A stretch of 64,000 nt of DNA. Origin: JAGQIB01 sp041393395. Its GTDB lineage: Bacteria > ARS69. The position numbers and the translations under genes were made by a program. Shown one piece after another: positions 18,543 through 27,399 of the stretch; within the stretch, counting starts at the first letter, position 1; each line of letters opens with the position of its first letter. The notes beneath the pieces are model-generated. The model was given only the letters and a program-made list of their open reading frames with translations, did no database searches and was not told the origin of the DNA. The stretch covers positions 186,001 through 250,000 of the forward strand of contig JAWKKG010000008.1 in assembly GCA_041393395.1 (NCBI GenBank), given 5' to 3'.

Positions 18543-19732
18543 TGGACGTGCCGACCTCCTTCCAGCCGAAGCGCTTCTACCGCGAGCTCGATCGCCTTCT
18601 CGGCGAGGTCGAGGGCGGAGGGCTCTACGCCGAGTGGTTCCCCTGGATCGTGAGCGAGATCGTGGAGCGCTTCGGCAGTCCGCTCGGGATCGAGAGCGGC
18701 CGCCTCTACGTGGAGGACGAAGGCGAATTCATCCCGAGCGCCTCCTCGGAGGGAGGCGCCGAATCTCTCGTCCGCGGCGACGCCGCGCTCGAGCGCGTGC
18801 TGCACCACGGCGTGTATCTGTTCGACGAGCTGACCGCGAGCGCCGCGGCCGTCGGCGAGCTCGGCGCCCCCGACACCGCGGGACTCCTGATCGACGGGGA
18901 GCCGCGGCGCGTGCTCGCGTTCCGCCTCCGTCGCGGCTGGCTCCGCGACGACGTGGACTTCGCGCTCAACACGCTCCGCAACGCGATCCACTACCGCATC
19001 AAGTTCCAGGACATGCAGATCGACCTGGAGCAGGCGGCGGAGATCCAGCGGAGCCTGCTGCCGGCCGCCGTACCGGAGTTGCCGGGCTACACGATCGCGG
19101 CGTCGTCGATCGCGGCCACGGCGGTGGGCGGCGACTTCTACGACTTCGTCAGCGGCGACGACGAGACGTCCGTCGTCGCGGTGGGCGACGTGAGTGGCCA
19201 CGGTCTCGCCGCCGCGCTCCTGGCCCGCGACGTCGTCACGGGGCTCCGCATGGGCTCGGAGCGCGCGCTCAAGATCACGGAGCTCGTGAACCGCCTCAAT
19301 CGCGTGATCGCGCGGAGCATGCTGTCCACCCGGTTCGTGTCCCTGTTCCTGGCCGAGCTCGAGGTGAACGGGAACGTCTTCTACGTGAACGCGGGTCATC
19401 CCGCCCCCTGGCTTTTCGGAGAGCGCGGCCTGCGTCGCCTGAATCGCGGCGGCACGATCCTCGGACCGCTCGCGTCGTCGTCCTACCGGCGAGGATTCGC
19501 GCACATCGATCGCGGGGACTCGCTCGTGATCGTGACCGACGGCGTGCTCGAGCGCGCGAACCCGCACGGCGATCTCTTCGGGGAGGAGCGCTTCGAGGAG
19601 ATCCTCGCGCCGCTCGCGGGCCGCCCGGCCCCGGAGATCCTGAAGCAGCTTTTCGCGGCCGCCCTGGAGTACGGCGAGCGCCGACCCTGGGCCGACGACA
19701 CGACCGCGGTCGTGATCACGCGATCGCAGTAG
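18542..19732 (+). CDS. GAF-like sensor plus PP2C-type (SpoIIE/RsbU) serine phosphatase
   Basis: 396-aa soluble regulator. Residues ~20-150 form a GAF-like sensor region. A helix (DMQIDLEQAAEIQRSLLP, 157-174) links to the PP2C domain, with metal-site motifs GGDFYD (196-201) and GDVSGHG (215-221), then NAGHPAPWLF, VTDGVLE and WADDTTAVVI at the end. Such proteins dephosphorylate STAS-type anti-anti-sigma factors in partner-switching modules; a STAS protein is encoded at 29.08 kb and might be a partner, though the genes are not adjacent. Start ATG 18542 overlaps the UDG stop (TGATG). Confidence 0.88.
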   Translation: MDVPTSFQPKRFYRELDRLLGEVEGGGLYAEWFPWIVSEIVERFGSPLGIESGRLYVEDEGEFIPSASSEGGAESLVRGDAALERVLHHGVYLFDELTASAAAVGELGAPDTAGLLIDGEPRRVLAFRLRRGWLRDDVDFALNTLRNAIHYRIKFQDMQIDLEQAAEIQRSLLPAAVPELPGYTIAASSIAATAVGGDFYDFVSGDDETSVVAVGDVSGHGLAAALLARDVVTGLRMGSERALKITELVNRLNRVIARSMLSTRFVSLFLAELEVNGNVFYVNAGHPAPWLFGERGLRRLNRGGTILGPLASSSYRRGFAHIDRGDSLVIVTDGVLERANPHGDLFGEERFEEILAPLAGRPAPEILKQLFAAALEYGERRPWADDTTAVVITRSQ

Positions 19733-19744
19733 CGGTCCGCGCGA

Positions 19745-20800
19745 TCAGGCGCCCTTCGCCCGCTGCCTCTGCAGGACGGCTCCGGCCACGAGCGGCCAAG
19801 CGATCGTCGCGTCGGAGTAGACCTCGGCGAAACGTCCGCCCTCGGCGCGCGGCACGAACTTGCCCCACGACACGCCTTCGGAGTACGTGCAGCCCGAGAG
19901 TCCGCCCCAGTGCACGGGCTCGGGGCAGATGCGCACGCCGTACGTGAACCGCACGAGCGCACCCGTGCCGGGAATGCGCTTGTCCAGCACTTCCCAGAAC
20001 GGTCCGACCTGCTGCGCCCAGTTCCGCGGCACGCCGCCGCCGATCGTGAAGATCCCGAGCTTCGGCTTGCTGCGACACAGATCCGCGTAGTGCGTGAGAT
20101 CGAGGAACGGATCGAACGGGAGGCGCTCCTTCCCCACCGCGAGCCGGCGCCGGTTCGAGACCTCGAAGTCGATGCCGAGCTCCGAGTCCGTGAACGCCGG
20201 AACGTAGACGGGAATACCGCGACGGCGGGCCGCGGGCAGGATTCCGCGGGAAAGGTCCTGGCGCAGGAGAACGTCACCGAGCAGCTCGTGGAGCCGACGA
20301 CTGCACATCGTCTCCTGGTCCACGTCGCGCAGAGCGGCGGCCAGGATCTTCTCCACGTCGTCGAGATTGGACTCGAGCTCGAGCGTGTCGTAGACGCGGT
20401 TGTAGCCCTTCTCGTAGAGCTCCGTGTCGCTCATCTTCGGGTCGTACTTGTAGTGGCTGAATCCGGCGGCCTGCACGAAGCCGTGTGCCATGAGCGCGCC
20501 GGTGGAGACGATCGCGTCCAGCATCCCGGCGTCGATCATGTCGACGAGAAGGTGGCCCATCATGGCCACCGTCATCGCGCCGGAGAACGTGCCGATCACG
20601 AGGCAGTCCTCGTCCTCGACCATCGCCTGCAGCACTTCCGCGGCCTCGCCCACGGAGCGGCCGCCGAAGGACGTGGTCTTCATCTCGCGGACGAGATCGT
20701 CGACCGTCGCCGCCTGCCCGATCTCGAGCGGCCGCACGGGCTCCAGACCATCCTCGCGGCCGTCGTGGAGCGCCCTCATGTCTCCGGGTCGCTGGTTCAT
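19745..20800 (-). CDS. Deoxyhypusine synthase-like protein
   Basis: 351-aa member of the deoxyhypusine synthase family. It has GTFSGAMTVAMMG, the STGALMAHGF region, FTIGGGVPRNWAQQ and, near the C-terminus, GVSWGKF whose Lys314 corresponds to the lysine that forms the enzyme-butylimine intermediate. In archaea and eukaryotes this enzyme modifies IF5A with an aminobutyl group from spermidine; bacteria lack IF5A, and bacterial homologues are proposed to act on small polyamines instead. The substrate here is unknown. ATG 20800 follows GGGAGGAG. Monocistronic, convergent with the phosphatase gene. Confidence 0.85.
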   Translation of the reverse strand: MNQRPGDMRALHDGREDGLEPVRPLEIGQAATVDDLVREMKTTSFGGRSVGEAAEVLQAMVEDEDCLVIGTFSGAMTVAMMGHLLVDMIDAGMLDAIVSTGALMAHGFVQAAGFSHYKYDPKMSDTELYEKGYNRVYDTLELESNLDDVEKILAAALRDVDQETMCSRRLHELLGDVLLRQDLSRGILPAARRRGIPVYVPAFTDSELGIDFEVSNRRRLAVGKERLPFDPFLDLTHYADLCRSKPKLGIFTIGGGVPRNWAQQVGPFWEVLDKRIPGTGALVRFTYGVRICPEPVHWGGLSGCTYSEGVSWGKFVPRAEGGRFAEVYSDATIAWPLVAGAVLQRQRAKGA

Positions 20801-20883
20801 GCGCGTCTCCTCCCTGCGAAAGCGCTCGACCCTAACACGGGCCGAGCGCCGCCGGAAGGACCGCGCCCCGAGGCTGCGTTGTC

Positions 20884-20904
20884 CGAGGGGACGCTGTCCC
20901 CGGA
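20884..20904 (-). terminator. Hairpin after the pilus operon
   Basis: GGGGAC (20887-20892), loop GCT, GTCCCC (20896-20901), with outer TCC/GGA pairing, lies 8 bp beyond the secretin stop. No U-tract is present, so termination is uncertain. Confidence 0.4.
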
Positions 20905-20911
20905 ACGGCGG

Positions 20912-22795
20912 CTACTCGGTCGTCGCCGACGCGAGCTCCGCGTGGAGACGCGCCCGACGCGCCTCGATCCGACCCGCCGCATCGCCCGTGGGATCCACCG
21001 CCTCCAGGATCTCGAGCGCCTCGCGGGGGCGTCCCGCGAGCTCGGCGGCGAGTGCCCAGGCCAGGCGCGCCTCGCGTCGCACGTCTCCCGGAGGTGCGAG
21101 GGACGCGGCCCGCTCGAGCGACTCGGCGGCCTCGTCCGCGCGTCCGCGGTGCAGCAGCAGCGTCCCGTAGTTCAGCAGCGCGACGGGAGCGGGAGGACTC
21201 GACGCCCGGGTGGCCTGACGCAGCGACTGTTCCGCTTCTCCGAGCAGCCCGAGCTGACGTTGCGCGAGGCCGAGATTGTTCAGGGTCCACCACGACGACG
21301 GGCGCACGCGCTGCGACGCCCGCGCCAGCGCGACCGCGCCCGTCAGGTCCCCGCCGACCAGACGTTCCCGCGCGCGACGGGCCCGCGACGCGGCCAGCTC
21401 GATCGTCGGGCCGTCCTCACCGGCGTCGACCGCCGCTTCCGCGATCGAATCGTAGCGCTCCAGCGATCGCACGGCCGGCTCCTTCCGGAACCGCGGCGTC
21501 AACACGATGATGATCTCCGTCTTCTCGCTGGACGTCGTCTCGTGCCGGAAGAGTCGGCCGAGCACCGGCACGTGCATCAGCACGGGAATCCCGGTGGCAT
21601 TCTTGCGCTCCCGATCCTGCAGCATGCCGCTCAGGACCGTGGCCTGTCCTTCGGCGAGCCGGACCAGGGACTTCGTCTCGCGCAGATCGATCACGGGTTG
21701 CGAGCCGAGGTCGGGCAGGATCGGCGTGAAACCGGTGACGGCCGAGATCCTCGGATGGACCTCCATCTGGATCTCCCCGCCCTCGGTCACGGACGCCACC
21801 ACGCTCAGCTCCACCCCGGCCTCGTCGAACACGATCTCGAAGTCGGTGCGGGTGACGCCACCCTCCTGACTGACCGTCTTCTGCAGGTACGGAATCCGTT
21901 CGCGCAGCGCGAACAGCGCCGGCTGATTCGACATCACCGTCATGCGCGGTCGCGACACGAGATCCACGCGGACGTCGTCCTCGAACGCGTCCAGAACGGT
22001 GCGCCACTTGTCCGCCTTCACGAGCCCGACCTGGAACACCTCGCGGGGATCGGTCGGCGTGCTCGTCGCGAACGCGCCGGACAGCGCCCCCGAGACGCCG
22101 AGGTCCGGATCCAGGATTCCGTTGAACAGCGTCCAGTCCACCCCAGCGCCCTGGTCGACCTGATAGCTGGCCTCCAGGATCTCGACCTCGATCTCGATCT
22201 GCTGCAGCAGCGAGATCACGACTCGATCCAGGTGATCCTCGAGACGATCCAGGGCGGACGGTCGATCGGCCACGGTGAGCACGCCGCCGGACTGGTTCAA
22301 CGCCACGAGCGCGTTGTCCCCGGCCAGGCTCGAGACGCCCTGCTGCAGTTCCTCCCAGACCCGGGACTCCGCCTGGAGAACGAGCGGGATCCGGAACGTG
22401 CGTGACTCGCTCTTCTCGAGGAACACGGTGTTGCCCTCGACGCGGGCGCCGAGATCCAGGGAGGACAACAGGTGATCGAGCGCCTCGCCCGGATTCACGG
22501 AGCGGAGGCTCATCGTCACCGGCTGATCGAGCGCGTCGTCCGCGGCGACGACGTTCGTCTGCTCGCCGGTGAGGAAGCGCAGCGCGGAAACGACGTCGAG
22601 GCGGTGGAACGAAACGTCGAGCGGTGCGGTCCGCGAGCGCGGGTTCGCCCAGAACGACCGGGTCACTTCCGACGGAGCCGGAGGCGGCGCCGGGGCATCC
22701 ACCGGCGGGAACTCGAGATCGACGGTGCCCGCGGCGATCGTGGGTCCCGCCGCGAGCAGGACGCTAGCGAGCGTCCAGATGAATCGTGCGGCCAT
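20912..22795 (-). CDS. Type IV pilus / MSHA-like secretin with C-terminal TPR region
   Basis: Outer-membrane secretin, 627 aa. Signal peptide 1-22. A short STN-like domain (about 55-130, VVSALRFLTGEQTNVV) is followed by a periplasmic N-domain. The secretin domain runs about 260-435, with VDLVSRPRMTVMSNQPA and the signature-like VLSGMLQDRERKNATGIPVLMHVPVLGRLF. Residues ~465-605 form TPR-like helices (TLNNLGLAQRQLGLLGEAEQ, LLNYGTLLLHRGRADEAAE). In MSHA loci a TPR protein (MshN) is a separate gene beside the secretin MshL, so this may be a fusion of the two. Its ATG 22795 lies 32 bp inside the PilP-like gene. Confidence 0.87.
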   Translation of the reverse strand: MAARFIWTLASVLLAAGPTIAAGTVDLEFPPVDAPAPPPAPSEVTRSFWANPRSRTAPLDVSFHRLDVVSALRFLTGEQTNVVAADDALDQPVTMSLRSVNPGEALDHLLSSLDLGARVEGNTVFLEKSESRTFRIPLVLQAESRVWEELQQGVSSLAGDNALVALNQSGGVLTVADRPSALDRLEDHLDRVVISLLQQIEIEVEILEASYQVDQGAGVDWTLFNGILDPDLGVSGALSGAFATSTPTDPREVFQVGLVKADKWRTVLDAFEDDVRVDLVSRPRMTVMSNQPALFALRERIPYLQKTVSQEGGVTRTDFEIVFDEAGVELSVVASVTEGGEIQMEVHPRISAVTGFTPILPDLGSQPVIDLRETKSLVRLAEGQATVLSGMLQDRERKNATGIPVLMHVPVLGRLFRHETTSSEKTEIIIVLTPRFRKEPAVRSLERYDSIAEAAVDAGEDGPTIELAASRARRARERLVGGDLTGAVALARASQRVRPSSWWTLNNLGLAQRQLGLLGEAEQSLRQATRASSPPAPVALLNYGTLLLHRGRADEAAESLERAASLAPPGDVRREARLAWALAAELAGRPREALEILEAVDPTGDAAGRIEARRARLHAELASATTE

Positions 22796-23216
22796 GGGAG
22801 CTCCGAAGCGTTACCCGGTCCCGCTCGATGGCGACGACTCGCCATCCGGCGAGCTCGTCGCCGAGGCGACGGATCCGGTCGTTGATGATGACGGTGGGGA
22901 CGGGGCCGGTACGAATGCCCCGGACGACGAACGTCGCGCCGGCCGGGGAACCGCCACCGGTTCGACGTACGGCCCCCGGTGGACGAAGGAACGGGTTCAC
23001 GGCGAGCGCTTCGTTCAGATCCCCGGGAACAGCCCAGGCGATCCCGACGTCCGCGGTCGCGGCGACGGCCTCCTCGATCATCACGCCCGGATCCGAGACT
23101 TCGGACGCTCTCCGCGCGTCTCGGTCGATGCGGCGAAACACCTGGAACGCGAGCATCGAGAGCGCGAGCACGAGGACCGTGACCGCGAGCAGCAGCTTCT
23201 TCTGATCCGTTTCCAC
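22764..23216 (-). CDS. PilP/MshK-like pilus assembly protein
   Basis: 150 aa with one N-terminal membrane segment (LLLAVTVLVLALSMLAFQVF) and a periplasmic part ending in a small beta domain (VVRGIRTGPVPTVIINDRI...VVAIERDRVTLRSSHGRTIHL). That ending matches the PilP/GspC-type homology region that contacts the secretin (rule: xxVGDxVxGxxVxxIxxxxVxL). Its position between PilO-like and secretin genes supports this. GTG 23216 follows the PilO stop by one base. Length is short for PilP, and it lacks a lipobox, so the membrane anchor is a helix. Confidence 0.68.
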   Translation of the reverse strand: METDQKKLLLAVTVLVLALSMLAFQVFRRIDRDARRASEVSDPGVMIEEAVAATADVGIAWAVPGDLNEALAVNPFLRPPGAVRRTGGGSPAGATFVVRGIRTGPVPTVIINDRIRRLGDELAGWRVVAIERDRVTLRSSHGRTIHLDAR

Positions 23217-23217
23217 G

Positions 23218-23853
23218 TCACTCCTCCGGGACGAACCAGTAGGTGGCGATCGAACCCTGAACGACGAGGCGATCCGTGAGCGCCCCGGTCTCGTCCCGGT
23301 GCGGTTCCACCCGGAACGTCTCGAGACCGAACGCCGGGCGCGCGCGGCCGAGTCGCTCGAGCAGCGCCACCGTGGACGTCCAGTCGGTCTCGAGCCGGAA
23401 CTCCGTGGGCCACCGCACGAGATCGACGCGTCTCCGGACCGGCGTCGCCTCCATGGCATCCGACTCGGGCGGGAACCGGTCCACGACCGCGGATTCGTCG
23501 GACTCGTAACGCCAGTGGGTGAAGCCGGCCGCGTCGGCCTCGAAGGTGAGCGCCATCGCGGACCGCGCCGCCGTGGGCCCCTCGAAGAACAAGTCCTCGA
23601 CCGCGGCCCGGATGCCGCCGGGACCGTTGCCCCGCTGCGACGCCGGGAGCCGGGAGCGTCGCAGTCGCTCGTCGTCGAGGCGGCTCGACAGCTCCGCCGT
23701 CTCCGCGCGCACCTGCTCGATGCGAGCATCCGTGCGGGCGCACTCCGCGCGCCACCCGAGCCAGCGGGACGCGCCGAGCGCGGCCACGATCACGAGCACC
23801 CCGGCCACGACGCCGACGATGCGAACGTCACACGTGAATCGACGCACGTTCAT
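23218..23853 (-). CDS. PilO/MshJ-like inner-membrane pilus assembly protein
   Basis: 211 aa: a single membrane segment (VVAGVLVIVAALGASRWLGW), then a coiled-coil (TDARIEQVRAETAELSSRLDDERLRR) and a periplasmic ferredoxin-like domain. This is the usual PilO architecture. Its ATG 23853 overlaps the end of the PilM-PilN gene (ATGA) and is preceded by GGGAGG. Sequence of the periplasmic part is not strongly diagnostic; the call leans on architecture and gene order. Confidence 0.68.
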   Translation of the reverse strand: MNVRRFTCDVRIVGVVAGVLVIVAALGASRWLGWRAECARTDARIEQVRAETAELSSRLDDERLRRSRLPASQRGNGPGGIRAAVEDLFFEGPTAARSAMALTFEADAAGFTHWRYESDESAVVDRFPPESDAMEATPVRRRVDLVRWPTEFRLETDWTSTVALLERLGRARPAFGLETFRVEPHRDETGALTDRLVVQGSIATYWFVPEE

Positions 23854-25520
23854 GGCAGCACCTCCCGCGGTTCGGCCGACGGCCGCCCACCGGACCACCA
23901 GTCCGCCCGGATCGCGCGCACCCGCAGCGAGAGACCGAACTCGAGCTCATCCGGGTACAGCACGTTCTCGTCGTCGACGTAGCGGATCGGCAGCATGTCG
24001 GCCCGCTCCACGAGCGAGCTCGCGACCAGCGCCTCCACGAAGCGTTCCATCGCGGCGTGGGTCGAAACCGCGCGATCGGAGTGGGCGAGCGCGTGCACGT
24101 CGAGCGTCCAGCGCCCGTCGTTCCGCAGGAACGCGACCTCCGTCAACGCGACGTTCTCCGGCCGCGCGCGCTCGATCTCCACCAGGTACGGACGCAGATC
24201 CGGCGCGGGGAGTCCCGCCCCCGTCGCGCGCGAAGAGACCCAGCCCTCCCACAGGCGCTGCACGCTCGCCAGCATGCCGAGCTCCGCCTCCACGAACGAC
24301 TTCTCTTCCTCCGCCCGCGCCAGCTCCGACCGGAGTTGATCGAGGCGACGTTGCTCCAGAAGCCCGAGGGTCGCGAACGCCACGATCCCCGTGGCCGCCG
24401 CGATTCCCACGAAACGCGCCGTCTTGACGGGCCGCAGATCCGGCACGCCCTCCGCGAAGTTGATCGGGATGTCGCGTGCCGGCGTCGTGGCGAGAACCCA
24501 CGGCACCGCGTACGTGGCGCCGATCCGGATCAGCTCTTCCGGCCGCGTGTCGCCGAGCCAGGCCGACGGATCGTAGGTGCGGACCGGAACCTGCAGGTCG
24601 TGCTGAAGCAACCCGATCATCCGCGCGATCCGCGTCGTCTCGCCGGTCATCACGAGGTGATGGAGGTGCGAGCCCGGGTAGTGCTCCTGGTACTGCTGCA
24701 GCGTGCGGCGGATCTGCTCCACCGTGCCCACGATCTCGTCGAGGCCGGCGCCGATCGCGTCGAGGTCCGCGAGATCGTCCTCGTCGCTGAGGAAGCGTCC
24801 GGACACGCCCTGATAGACCTCGCGCACGAGCCGCACGTTCTCCGGCGTGACGAGGGCCATGTTCATCTTGGCGCGGCCGATGTCGAGCAGGCCGACCATC
24901 TCACCGGCCGGAACCTCGCCCGTCGCGATCAGATGCCGCCCGAGGATCACGGAGGAGCTCGTCACGAGCTGCAGCCGGAAGCCCGCCGCGGCACAGGCGG
25001 CGGCGAGCTCGTTGCGCTCGCGCGCCGGCGTTCGCCCGATCAGCACCTCGAGCTCGCCGGGCTTCTCGTGGAGCACGGTCCAGTCGCCGACGAGCGCCTC
25101 GCCCGCGAGCTCCGACTCCGACTCGACCTCGCCCGCCACGATCTGGGCGAGATCCGCCCGCGGCATGCGCGGCATGCTGCGAATGCGCAGGTTCGCCCGC
25201 GACGTCGAGTCCACGAGGTGCAGATCCTTCGCGCGCGTCCCGTATTCCTCGGGCAACATCCGGAGCACGGCCGTCAGGTCCTCGCTCGATCCGTAGGCCA
25301 CCTCTCCGTGCGACAGCAGCGTGGCGCGCCCGCCGACGTTCGCGATCTCCACGAACCGCAGCCCTCCGCGCGCGATCTCCACGCCGAGCACGGGATCGCG
25401 GCCGCGCGGGACGGGCGTGCCGCCTCGCGCCCGCTCCGGACGCATCGGGAGCGCCGGCCGCGCCCCCGCTCCGCTCCGACGGAGACTTCCGATCCAGTGC
25501 CGCGTCTTCTCCCCGATCAA
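23850..25520 (-). CDS. PilM-PilN fusion (MshI-like) pilus assembly protein
   Basis: 556 aa. Residues ~42-340 are an actin-like PilM/MshI domain (DPVLGVEIARGGLRFVEIA, LLDIGRAKMNMALV, TVEQIRRTLQQYQEHYPG). Then comes IPINFAEGVPDLR (351-363), which resembles the conserved N-terminal INLLPxR tail of PilN that docks into PilM, followed by a membrane helix (~369-388), a coiled coil (389-420) and a PilN-like periplasmic domain. The cytoplasmic actin-like part and its usual partner are therefore one chain. TTG 25520 is the best start, with GGGG upstream, 10 nt after the pseudopilin stop. Confidence 0.8.
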   Translation of the reverse strand: MIGEKTRHWIGSLRRSGAGARPALPMRPERARGGTPVPRGRDPVLGVEIARGGLRFVEIANVGGRATLLSHGEVAYGSSEDLTAVLRMLPEEYGTRAKDLHLVDSTSRANLRIRSMPRMPRADLAQIVAGEVESESELAGEALVGDWTVLHEKPGELEVLIGRTPARERNELAAACAAAGFRLQLVTSSSVILGRHLIATGEVPAGEMVGLLDIGRAKMNMALVTPENVRLVREVYQGVSGRFLSDEDDLADLDAIGAGLDEIVGTVEQIRRTLQQYQEHYPGSHLHHLVMTGETTRIARMIGLLQHDLQVPVRTYDPSAWLGDTRPEELIRIGATYAVPWVLATTPARDIPINFAEGVPDLRPVKTARFVGIAAATGIVAFATLGLLEQRRLDQLRSELARAEEEKSFVEAELGMLASVQRLWEGWVSSRATGAGLPAPDLRPYLVEIERARPENVALTEVAFLRNDGRWTLDVHALAHSDRAVSTHAAMERFVEALVASSLVERADMLPIRYVDDENVLYPDELEFGLSLRVRAIRADWWSGGRPSAEPREVLP

Positions 25521-25530
25521 TCGAATCCCC

Positions 25531-26184
25531 TTACAGGTTCGGGCTCGTCACGTAGTCCGCGGGCGTACCGCCGTAGACGTACGTGCTGCCCCAGGCGTCG
25601 GTCAGGAACCGGATCTCGTTCGGAAGCAGTCCCTCCGACACCAGCTCCGCGAACGCTCCGGGCGTCACGCCCTGCACGTCCCAGTGCGGCGGGAGATCCG
25701 GCAGCAGCGCCGGCACCCGCTGGGTCTCGTAGTTCCGGAGCGCCACGTGGATCGTGGCCACCTCGTCTCGCGTCTCTTCGCGCGCGACCGCCGCCGCCGT
25801 CACGACGAGGTCCACGTCATCCGCGGTGCCGAACGAGAAGTCCGGGCCCGAGCTCGCCAGCGTCGCGGACAGACCCGCGCGCGCGTAGGTGTAGTCGCGG
25901 TGCCACGCGTCACGCCGGTAGCCCTCGGGATCCGTCTGACCCGACACGTAACCTGCGCTCTCCAGCTGCGGCAGCGAGTCCGGAAACGCTCCCCGGTCCT
26001 CCCAGTACGAGAGCAACGCATCGGACAGATGGCCGAGCTCCTCCCGCGTGGCCTGGAGGCGGGCACGATCCTCCATCACCGCCGCGAGCGGTACCGCGAT
26101 CGACGCCACGATCGCGATGACGGCCACCACCACGATGACCTCGATGAGCGTGAAACCCCGCGCCCCGTTCGATTTCGCTTCCAT
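25531..26184 (-). CDS. Type IV pilin / type II pseudopilin-like protein
   Basis: 217 aa with a class III leader: a short basic peptide, processing site RG|FTLIE with the Glu at mature position 5, then the hydrophobic helix VIVVVAVIAIVASIAVPLA. The globular part contains an ED-rich helix (QATREELGHLSDALLSYWED) and a C-terminal segment with LTDAWGSTYVYGG, common in pseudopilins. It would be cleaved and N-methylated by a prepilin peptidase that is not in this window. Starts ATG 26184 with an ATGA overlap to the platform-protein gene. It is the only pilin-like gene in the operon. Confidence 0.85.
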   Translation of the reverse strand: MEAKSNGARGFTLIEVIVVVAVIAIVASIAVPLAAVMEDRARLQATREELGHLSDALLSYWEDRGAFPDSLPQLESAGYVSGQTDPEGYRRDAWHRDYTYARAGLSATLASSGPDFSFGTADDVDLVVTAAAVAREETRDEVATIHVALRNYETQRVPALLPDLPPHWDVQGVTPGAFAELVSEGLLPNEIRFLTDAWGSTYVYGGTPADYVTSPNL

Positions 26185-27392
26185 CAGTAGTGAGTCCCGA
26201 TCTCCTGGTACATGCGGTACAGCGGGAGCAACACGGACAGGATCACGAACAGCAGGATCCCCCCCATCACGCCGGTGAGGATCGGACTCAACGCATCCAG
26301 CAGTCGTTTCGTGCGGACCGGTACCTCGCGGTCGTAGATCGCGCCGACCTTCCCGAGCGCCTCCACGAGCCGCCCCGACTGCTCGCCCATGCGAACCATG
26401 CGCAGCACGAGCGGAGGAAACAGACCGGCCGCGCGGAACCCCTCCGTGAGCGTCTCACCGGCGAGGATCGACGTCCGGGCCTCGTCGACGCTCCGACCGG
26501 CGCGACGATTGCCGACCATCCGGGAGATCAGCTCGAGCGCGCGCGGCAGGGCGATCCCGGCGTCGAGGAACGACGCGAGCGCCTTCGCGACCTGACCGAA
26601 GTTCACCATCGACACCACGGGGCCCACGATCGGGGCGCGCAGCAACGCCGCGTCGAGCTTGAGCCGGACCGAATCGACGCGACGCAACAGCGTCAACCCG
26701 ATCCAGGCGACGACCGCCCCGAGGCCCACGGCCCACCACCACGACTGCATGAAGTCGCTCGCGCCGATCAGCACGCGGGTCGGCCAGGGCAGCTCGAAAT
26801 CGATCCGCTGGAACACTTCCATGAACCGCGGAAAGACGAAGCCGAGCACGAGCGCCACGAGGCCGACCAGCGCCACCAGCACGACGATCGGGTACGTCGT
26901 CATGTCACGGATGCTTCGCCGGAGCTCCTCCCGCCATTCGAGCAGCTGGACGAGACGCTCCATCACGTACGGCAGCCGACCGGACTGCTCGCCCGCGTCG
27001 ACCATGCTCACGTAGTGCTGATCGAAGATCGTCGGATGGTGCGCAAGCGCCTGCGCGAACGTCTCGCCGCCGTTCAGGCGATCGATGACGGCGGCGATGA
27101 CGGCCCGGAGCGCCGGGTGACGGGTCTCCTCGCGCAGATCCGTGAGTCCCGAAAGAATCGGCACGCCGGCGTCGAGCACGTTCTGCATGTGGAACGTGAA
27201 TACGATCAGCTCGCGGACCGGCAGCGGACGCAGCGAGCCGACCGCGCCGACCTTCTTCGCCTCCCGCGAGCGCACCAGCAGGACACCCTCGGCGGCGAGC
27301 AAGCGACGGAGCGCGCTCACGTCGTTCGCGGCGCGGTTGCCCTGCACGACCTGTCCGGCGCCGTTGCGGGCGGTGAATGCGAAGGTGGGCAT
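26184..27392 (-). CDS. Inner-membrane platform protein (GspF/PilC family)
   Basis: 402 aa with the tandem T2SSF repeat: FHMQNVLDAGVPILSGLTDL near residue 70 and FGQVAKALASFLDAGIALPRALEL near 275, plus three hydrophobic segments (about 165-195, 215-235, 370-395). It anchors the assembly ATPase and polymerises pilin at the inner membrane. ATG 27392 lies 7 bp after the ATPase stop. The N-terminal AFTARNGAGQVVQGN is the usual family opening. Confidence 0.9.
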   Translation of the reverse strand: MPTFAFTARNGAGQVVQGNRAANDVSALRRLLAAEGVLLVRSREAKKVGAVGSLRPLPVRELIVFTFHMQNVLDAGVPILSGLTDLREETRHPALRAVIAAVIDRLNGGETFAQALAHHPTIFDQHYVSMVDAGEQSGRLPYVMERLVQLLEWREELRRSIRDMTTYPIVVLVALVGLVALVLGFVFPRFMEVFQRIDFELPWPTRVLIGASDFMQSWWWAVGLGAVVAWIGLTLLRRVDSVRLKLDAALLRAPIVGPVVSMVNFGQVAKALASFLDAGIALPRALELISRMVGNRRAGRSVDEARTSILAGETLTEGFRAAGLFPPLVLRMVRMGEQSGRLVEALGKVGAIYDREVPVRTKRLLDALSPILTGVMGGILLFVILSVLLPLYRMYQEIGTHY

Positions 27393-27399
27393 CGTTCTC

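Noticed and set aside
19910..22405. Long plus-strand frame opposite the secretin and the deoxyhypusine synthase-like gene
   Set aside because: Crosses two recognisable minus-strand genes and an intergenic gap; no coding features of its own.
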